Program-made: the position numbers and the translations under genes
The notes under the pieces: generated by a model
What the model saw: the letters and a program-made list of their open reading frames with translations, nothing else
Database searches by the model: none
What the model was told of the DNA's origin: nothing
Shown here: positions 1 to 4,592 of the stretch, in pieces
How positions within the stretch are numbered: position 1 is the stretch's first letter
How the letters are laid out: each line of letters starts with the position of its first letter
Source of the DNA: an uncultured Rivibacter sp.
GTDB lineage: Bacteria > Pseudomonadota > Gammaproteobacteria > Burkholderiales > Burkholderiaceae
NCBI GenBank assembly: GCA_946481025.1
Contig: CAMLNA010000167.1
Location: 1-8,340, forward strand
Length of the DNA stretch: 8,340 nucleotides
Direction: 5' to 3'

Positions 1-155
1 AAGAGCGCGTGCAGAAGGACGCCCACCGCATGAAGCGCCCGGCCTTCAGCGACGAAGTGGCCCCGGTAGTGGCCTTCCTGTGCGATGACGCGTCGCGTTG
101 GGTGAGCGGCATCAACCTGCCGGTCGATGGCGGGCTGGCGTCGACCTACGTCTGA
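1..155 (+). CDS. Short-chain dehydrogenase/reductase, C-terminal fragment
   Basis: This is the last 50 codons of a gene that begins before the window; the reading frame starts at base 3 and ends with TGA at 153-155. The visible tail reads as a classical SDR C-terminus: an Arg-x-Ala/Pro-type loop, then DEVAPVVAFLCDDASRWVSG, then the closing NLPVDGGLAS. In the family, the EVA-x-x-V-x-FL-x-S/D-x-A pattern and the terminal VDGG are standard for NAD(P)-dependent oxidoreductases of the FabG type. The active-site Ser-Tyr-Lys and the nucleotide-binding Gly motif lie outside the window, so substrate and cofactor cannot be judged. It is on the same strand as the five-gene cluster but separated from it by a palindromic repeat and a leader, so it probably belongs to a preceding transcription unit. 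It could still be a functional partner, because SDRs are common in lipid and steroid catabolism. Confidence 0.88.
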   Translation, partial: ERVQKDAHRMKRPAFSDEVAPVVAFLCDDASRWVSGINLPVDGGLASTYV

Positions 156-160
156 AGTCC

Positions 161-250
161 TTCACCGCGGACGCGGAGTACGCGGAGATACACAGAGAAG
201 GCTGCGATCTTCTCCGCGGTCCTCCGCGCCCTCCGCGCCTCCGTGGTGAA
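161..250. repeat. Imperfect palindromic intergenic repeat, copy A
   Basis: The block opens with TTCACCGCGGACGCGGAG and closes with GCCTCCGTGGTGAA, so its arms are approximate reverse complements. Each arm is built from a short purine-rich CGCGGAG-type unit repeated about every 9-10 bases. It starts five bases after the SDR stop codon. A second copy lies at 8164-8254 in the same orientation; the right arms (209-250 and 8213-8254) match at 36 of 42 positions without gaps. A transcript would fold into a long hairpin, but no U-tract follows, so terminator function is only a possibility. Similar CCGCGGAGG-rich palindromes are dispersed between genes in many bacteria (recalled, not searched). Confidence 0.85.
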
Positions 251-373
251 GGGATTTCGGCGGTTTGCCAAAGCCCGCCGCACAGACACAACAGCCCCCA
301 CGGGAGCGCGGGGCGGGGCGCACTCGCGCCCGCGATCCTGAACAGACCTACGACAACGACGAGGAGACAAACA
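251..373 (+). promoter_or_regulatory. Leader of the five-gene cluster, promoter region not resolved
   Basis: This untranslated stretch between the repeat and the DUF1302 start must hold the promoter if the cluster is transcribed independently. A TTGCCA at 265-270 resembles a -35 box, but no convincing -10 box follows at 16-18 bases. A perfect 6-bp stem with a 4-base loop (GGGCGC 316-321, GCGCCC 326-331) lies about 30 bases before the ribosome binding site. No clear operator or riboswitch is visible. Confidence 0.35.
361..366 (+). promoter_or_regulatory. Ribosome binding site that sets the GTG start of the DUF1302 gene
   Basis: GAGGAG ends seven bases before the GTG at 374. The open frame continues upstream to about base 98, but that part runs through the palindromic repeat and has no Shine-Dalgarno sequence. 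This site, together with the signal peptide that begins exactly at GTG, fixes the start. Confidence 0.75.
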
Positions 374-2110
374 GTGACCCACCGCCCCTCCCTGATCGCG
401 GCCGCCGCGATCGCGCTGCTGCAGCCTGCTGCGCATGCGATGGACATCGAAACGCCGCTGTCCGACTACAAGGTCCGGCTCGACCTCACGCCCAAGTACA
501 GCACCGCCTACCGGCTGAAGAACCCTTCCGACGCGTTGACGCGGCTGGACGTGGCGGTGGACCCCGGCACCGTCAACGAGGACGACGGCAACCACAACTT
601 CAGGAAGGGCCAGATCTCCAACCGCTTCGACCTGCTGGCCGAGCTGGACGTGACCGGCCCGAGCTTCGGCGGCCGGCTGAGCGGCACCGCATGGCGTGAC
701 GCGGTGTACCTGCGGCCCAACCGCTACGAGGGCACGCCGCTGCACGTGGGCGGCAACCCGACCGGCGTCAACGTCTCGACCGCCAACAACAGCGCGGGCC
801 AGGCCCCGAACGAATTCCTCGCCGCCACCCGCGACCAGCATGGCCGCGGCACGGAGCTGCTCGACGCCTTCGTCTACCTGAAGGGCGACATCGCCGGCAT
901 GAAGGGCACGCTGCGCGCCGGCAAGCACACGCTGCAATGGGGCGAGAGCCTCTTCTTCGGCCAGAACGGCATCGCCAATGCGCAGGGGCCGGTGGACGTG
1001 GCCAAGATCCTGTCGGTGCCGGGCTGGCAATTCAAGGAAGTGCTGCTGCCGGTGGAGCAGGTGTCGGGCTCGCTCCAGCTGGCCGACGGCCTGTCGCTGG
1101 GCGCCTACCTGCAGGCGAAGTGGCGGCCCTCGCGCATCCCGGGCGTGGGCAGCTACTTCTCGAACCAGGACTACGTGGGCACCGGCATCGTCAACTTCGG
1201 CGTCGATGCGAACGGCAACCCCATCGTGCTGGCCTACGACCCCTCCAAGGACCTGAAACCCGGCAACGGCGGCCAGGGCGGCCTGCAGTTGCGCATCTCG
1301 CCGGCCGGCAGCGATTTCGAGTACGGCGTGTATGCCGCGCAGTACCACGACAAGACGCCCGCGGTGCCGGTGTTCGACTTCGTGAACGGCAACGTGCACC
1401 TCGCCTATGCGAGCGACGTGCGCACGCTGGGCGCGAGCGTCACCTCGTCCGTCGGACAGCTCAACTGGGCGGTCGAGGGCTCGCTGCGCTGGAACGCGCC
1501 GCTCACCAGCGACCCGGCGGTGCTGGGCCTGGGGCCTGTGCTCACCTGCGGCACCTCGGACAACGACCCATGTTTCGCCGTGGGCCGCACCGCGCACCTG
1601 CAGGTCTCGGGCATCTACGTGCTGCAGCCCGGCCCCCTGTGGGGCGGCGGCGCGGTGGTGGCCGAGCTCGCCTACAACCGGCGGCTCAAGGTCACGAAGG
1701 ACATCTTCGCCGCGCCCGACGGGTCCAGCCAGGGCATCGGCGGGCTCGACCCCAACACCACCAAGGGCGCGTTCGCGCTGCGCGTGCTGTTCGAGCCGAG
1801 CTACTTCCAGGTGGCGCCGGGGCTGGATCTCTCGGTGCCGGTGGCCCTGGGCTACAACTTCGGCGGCCGCTCCTCGGCCATCTTCAACTACGCGGGCGGC
1901 GCCTCCGAGGCCGGCGACTGGAGCCTGGGCCTCAAGGGCAAGTACCAGAACGCCTGGAGTTTCGCCCTCACCTACACCGACTACTTCGGCAAGGCCAAGA
2001 CCTTCACCGAGACGCTGGTGGCCGGCAGCGGCAGCCCGCGCCAGCTCACCTTCGGCCAGTCGCTCAGGGACCGCTCGCACGTGTCCTTCACCGTCTCACG
2101 CACCTTCTGA
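374..2110 (+). CDS. DUF1302 family protein, predicted outer-membrane beta-barrel
   Basis: The product has 578 residues, a usual length for the DUF1302 family (PF06980). Starting at GTG 374, it opens with a Sec signal peptide: THR, then an Ala/Leu-rich core and a likely cut after AHA at residue 22. The mature protein has many alternating polar/hydrophobic strands with Gly and aromatic residues (for example GRLSGTAWRDAVY), and a conserved-looking stretch GKHTLQWGESLFFGQNG around residues 182-198 (WGES at 189-192). It ends in FTVSRTF; a terminal Phe after alternating hydrophobics is the classic C-terminal signal of barrels inserted by the BAM machinery. The family has no firmly established function and is usually next to DUF1329, as here. 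I infer an outer-membrane channel or binding protein for a hydrophobic substrate. The spacing of 15 bases to the next gene indicates one operon. Family assignment is strong, the molecular role is not. Confidence 0.9.
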   Translation: MTHRPSLIAAAAIALLQPAAHAMDIETPLSDYKVRLDLTPKYSTAYRLKNPSDALTRLDVAVDPGTVNEDDGNHNFRKGQISNRFDLLAELDVTGPSFGGRLSGTAWRDAVYLRPNRYEGTPLHVGGNPTGVNVSTANNSAGQAPNEFLAATRDQHGRGTELLDAFVYLKGDIAGMKGTLRAGKHTLQWGESLFFGQNGIANAQGPVDVAKILSVPGWQFKEVLLPVEQVSGSLQLADGLSLGAYLQAKWRPSRIPGVGSYFSNQDYVGTGIVNFGVDANGNPIVLAYDPSKDLKPGNGGQGGLQLRISPAGSDFEYGVYAAQYHDKTPAVPVFDFVNGNVHLAYASDVRTLGASVTSSVGQLNWAVEGSLRWNAPLTSDPAVLGLGPVLTCGTSDNDPCFAVGRTAHLQVSGIYVLQPGPLWGGGAVVAELAYNRRLKVTKDIFAAPDGSSQGIGGLDPNTTKGAFALRVLFEPSYFQVAPGLDLSVPVALGYNFGGRSSAIFNYAGGASEAGDWSLGLKGKYQNAWSFALTYTDYFGKAKTFTETLVAGSGSPRQLTFGQSLRDRSHVSFTVSRTF

Positions 2111-2125
2111 TTCCGGAGTCCTCCC

Positions 2126-3481
2126 ATGCGCAACAAGCACTTCCTCGCGCTCGCCGCCGCGGCGTTCTTCGTCACCCACCATGCCCAGGCCGCCGTGTCG
2201 GCCGAAGAAGCGGCCAGGCTCAAGAGCACGCTCACGCCGCTGGGCGCCGAGCGCGCCGCCAACAAGGACGGCAGCATCCCCGCCTGGGACGGCGGCCACA
2301 CCAAGCCGGCCGCGGGCTTCAAGGCCGGCGATGCACGGCCCGATCCGTTCGCCTCGGAAAAGCCGCTGCACTCCATCAACGCCAGGAACATGGCGCAGCA
2401 CGAAGCCAGGCTCAGCGACGGCGTGAAGGCGCTGATGAAGAAGTACCCCGACTTCCGCATCGACGTGTACCCCACGCACCGCACCGCCGCCGCGCCGCAG
2501 TGGGTGTACGACAACACCTTCAGGAATGCGACGCGCGCCAAGCTGGTGGACAACGGGCACGGCACCGAGGGTGCCTACGGCGGCACCCCGTTCCCGATCC
2601 CGAAGGACGGCTACGAGGTCTTCCAGAACCATCGCCTGGCCTGGACCGGCACCTACGTGCAGGCGCCGGTGCGCGTGTGGGTGGTCACCGGCGACGGCAA
2701 GCGCTCCATGGCCTCGGGCGGGGTGCAGAGCTTCCGCCGCCAGTACTACGACCCCGAAGGCAGCCTCGAGAAGTTCGACGGCTACTACGCCCTGGGCAAG
2801 TTCGCGGCCACGGAGCCGGGCTCCAAGGCGGGCGAGGCCATCCTCGCGCACGACGCGCTCAACGCCTCGCTGCCGCGCGGGCTGTGGCAATACCTGGTGG
2901 GCCAGCGCCGCGTGCGCAAGGCGCCGTCGGTGGCCTACGACACGCCCGACTCGGTGACCTCGGGCATCGGCCTGTTCGACGAGGCCTTCATGCTGTTCGG
3001 CCCCATCGACAAGCACGAGCTCAAGCTGGTGGGCAAGAAGGAGCTCTACATCCCCTACAACAACAACCGCGCGGCCGCCGCCAAGGTGGCCGACCTGGTG
3101 ACGCCCAACACGCTGAACCCGGCGCAGGTGCGCTGGGAGCTGCACCGCGTGTGGGAGGTGGAAGCCACGCTCGCCGCGGGCAAGCGGCACGTCGTGCCCA
3201 AGCGCAAGTACTACATCGACGAGGACAGCTGGCAGATCGTGCTGTTCGACGGCTGGGACGCCAAGGGCGAGCTCTGGCGTACCAACTACACCCTCACGCT
3301 GCTGGCGCCCGACCTGCCGGCGGTGGTGGGCAACATGATGTGGGGCGGCTACGACCTGCAGACCGGGGCCTACTACCTGAACATGGCGTCGAACGAGCTG
3401 CCCGCGCAGTACAAGGCGGTGGCGCCGATCCCGAAGTCGTTCTTCAGCCCTGAGGAACTCGCCAACGAAGGCACCCGCTGA
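2126..3481 (+). CDS. DUF1329 family periplasmic protein, LolA/LolB-like
   Basis: The product has 451 residues, the normal size for DUF1329 (PF07044). GGAG at 2115-2118 sits seven bases before the ATG. The N-terminus is a Sec signal peptide (MRNKHF, an Ala/Leu/Phe core, likely cut after AQA at residue 22), with no lipobox Cys, so the protein should be soluble in the periplasm or peripheral. Typical family segments are visible: GYEVFQNHRLAWTG in the first half, LFGPIDKHELKLVGKKELYI before YNNN near residues 292-316, YYIDEDSWQIVLFDGWD at about 362-378, and a C-terminal Tyr-rich stretch. The family is annotated as similar to lipoprotein-sorting proteins of the LolA/LolB fold, which bind acyl chains in a half-barrel; this supports, but does not prove, a lipid or hydrophobic cargo carrier. 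It nearly always neighbours a DUF1302 gene. Its stop codon overlaps the start of the next gene (TGATG). Confidence 0.9.
   Translation: MRNKHFLALAAAAFFVTHHAQAAVSAEEAARLKSTLTPLGAERAANKDGSIPAWDGGHTKPAAGFKAGDARPDPFASEKPLHSINARNMAQHEARLSDGVKALMKKYPDFRIDVYPTHRTAAAPQWVYDNTFRNATRAKLVDNGHGTEGAYGGTPFPIPKDGYEVFQNHRLAWTGTYVQAPVRVWVVTGDGKRSMASGGVQSFRRQYYDPEGSLEKFDGYYALGKFAATEPGSKAGEAILAHDALNASLPRGLWQYLVGQRRVRKAPSVAYDTPDSVTSGIGLFDEAFMLFGPIDKHELKLVGKKELYIPYNNNRAAAAKVADLVTPNTLNPAQVRWELHRVWEVEATLAAGKRHVVPKRKYYIDEDSWQIVLFDGWDAKGELWRTNYTLTLLAPDLPAVVGNMMWGGYDLQTGAYYLNMASNELPAQYKAVAPIPKSFFSPEELANEGTR
3467..3471 (+). promoter_or_regulatory. Ribosome binding site inside the end of the DUF1329 gene
   Basis: GAAGG lies nine bases before the ATG at 3481 and supports starting the YCF48-like gene at the TGATG overlap rather than at an internal GTG. 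It also fits translational coupling with the preceding gene. Confidence 0.5.
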
Positions 3482-4587
3482 TGAAGTCCACCCCCGAAGC
3501 GCCGGGGGCGCTCCCCCTCAAGGGGGCGCCCCCAGCGGACCGGCAAAGCCGGATCCGCGGCGGCCACTGGGTTGCAGCACTGGTGTTGGCCGCGACCTCG
3601 TGTATTGCAACCGGGGCACCGGTGATCCCATCCGTGCTGAACGAGCCTGCATTGCAGTCACCCCGTGCACTGGGCGCCGCGATGCTCGCCATCGCTCGCG
3701 CCGGCTCGCGGCTGGTGGCCGCCGGTGAACGAGGTACCGTGCTGCTGTCGGACGACGGCGGCACGAGCTGGCGCCAGGCCCACGTGCCGGTGCAGACCAC
3801 GCTCACCGCGCTGCGCTTCGTCGACGAGCGCACCGGCTGGGCGGTGGGCCACCTCGGCGTGATCCTGAAGACCGAGGACGCGGGGCAGACCTGGCGCAAG
3901 CAGCTCGACGGCGTGCAGGCCGCCATGCTGATGGCGCAGGCCCTGCGCGCCAGCGGCGATGAGAAGCTGCAACGCGCCGCACAGCGCTACGAGGAAGAAG
4001 GCCCCGACAAGCCCTTCTTCGACGTGGACTTCCACGATGCACGGCACGGCGTGGCGGTGGGCGCCTACAACCTCGCCTTCACCACCCGCGATGGCGGCGC
4101 CACCTGGGCACCGCTGCTGCTGCCCAACCCGAAGAGCCTGCACCTGTATGCCGTGCGTCATGCGGCCGGCGGCCTCTTCATCGCCGGTGAACAAGGCCTG
4201 CTGGTCCGCTCCGACGGCGCAAACCATGTCGTCCTGCCCTCGCCCTACAAGGGCAGTTTCTTCGGGCTGCTGCCCACCCGTGGCGGCGCGCTGCTGGCCT
4301 TCGGCCTGCGCGGCCATGCCTTTCGCTCCAGCGATGCGGGTGCGAGCTGGCAGAAGCTGGACACCGGCGTGGCCGCCTCGCTGAACGCCGGCCTCGAGCT
4401 GCCCGACGGCACGCTCACGCTGCTGGCCCAGACCGGCGACCTGCTCACCAGCCGCGACGGCGGACAGAGCTTTACCCGCCGCGCCGGCGACGGCGTGCCG
4501 GCCGCCGGGCTGGCTGCCTTGCCGCAGGGCCACTTCGTACTGGCCGGTATGCGCGGCGCGCGCGGCGCAAGCCGCCCCACACCTTGA
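3481..4587 (+). CDS. YCF48/BNR-repeat beta-propeller protein, exported
   Basis: The product has 368 residues with five Asp-box (BNR) motifs of the S/T-x-D-x-G-x-[ST]-[WF] type: SDDGGTSW at 90-97, TEDAGQTW at 131-138, TRDGGATW at 202-209, SSDAGASW at 283-290 and SRDGGQSF at 324-331. These mark a beta-propeller. The segment ERTGWAVGHLGVILKT is typical of YCF48/HCF136-type proteins, named for a photosystem II assembly factor in cyanobacteria and chloroplasts. A hydrophobic signal segment (about residues 29-46, WVAALVLAATSC to ATGA) follows an unusual 26-residue N-terminus encoded by a hairpin repeat. No lipobox is convincing. The gene shares one base with DUF1329 and runs into the MMPL gene, so it is surely co-transcribed. 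In non-photosynthetic Proteobacteria its role is unknown; a periplasmic scaffold or assembly partner of the neighbouring transporter is an inference. The C-terminal tail (MRGARGASRPTP) is short and low-complexity. Confidence 0.88.
   Translation: MKSTPEAPGALPLKGAPPADRQSRIRGGHWVAALVLAATSCIATGAPVIPSVLNEPALQSPRALGAAMLAIARAGSRLVAAGERGTVLLSDDGGTSWRQAHVPVQTTLTALRFVDERTGWAVGHLGVILKTEDAGQTWRKQLDGVQAAMLMAQALRASGDEKLQRAAQRYEEEGPDKPFFDVDFHDARHGVAVGAYNLAFTTRDGGATWAPLLLPNPKSLHLYAVRHAAGGLFIAGEQGLLVRSDGANHVVLPSPYKGSFFGLLPTRGGALLAFGLRGHAFRSSDAGASWQKLDTGVAASLNAGLELPDGTLTLLAQTGDLLTSRDGGQSFTRRAGDGVPAAGLAALPQGHFVLAGMRGARGASRPTP
3491..3552. repeat. Hairpin-rich short repeat inside the 5' end of the YCF48-like gene
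   Basis: The stretch holds a strong hairpin, GGGGGCGC (3504-3511) pairing with GCGCCCCC (3526-3533), with an inner CCCC/GGGG stem around the loop TCAA. A second hairpin follows, CCGGC (3540-3544), loop AAA, GCCGG (3548-3552). Translated, it gives the Pro/Ala/Gly-rich N-terminus before the signal peptide. It shares the octamer CCAGCGGA (3532-3539) and the general CCCCTC/GGGGG hairpin style with the repeat at 6420-6511. It resembles dispersed Comamonadaceae repeats (recalled, not searched). Confidence 0.7.
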
Positions 4588-4592
4588 ACACC

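Noticed and set aside
161..250. CRISPR-like array, because of repeated CGCGGAG units
   Set aside because: The units are about 9-10 bases apart with no spacers of uniform length; the block is a single palindrome with degenerate internal repeats.
98..373. N-terminal extension of the DUF1302 gene to an upstream ATG
   Set aside because: The extension overlaps the SDR 3' end and the palindromic repeat, lacks a Shine-Dalgarno sequence and would bury the signal peptide; GTG 374 has GAGGAG at the right distance.
146..2080. Very long minus-strand open frame opposite the DUF1302 gene
   Set aside because: It is a shadow frame produced by high GC: the translation is rich in Arg, Ala, Gly, Val and His with no recognisable domain, and the plus strand holds a convincing exported barrel protein.
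937..3453. Long plus-strand open frame spanning DUF1302 and DUF1329 in another frame
   Set aside because: It is Arg/Ala/Gly/Pro-rich without domains and overlaps two genes with clear family motifs, signal peptides and ribosome binding sites.
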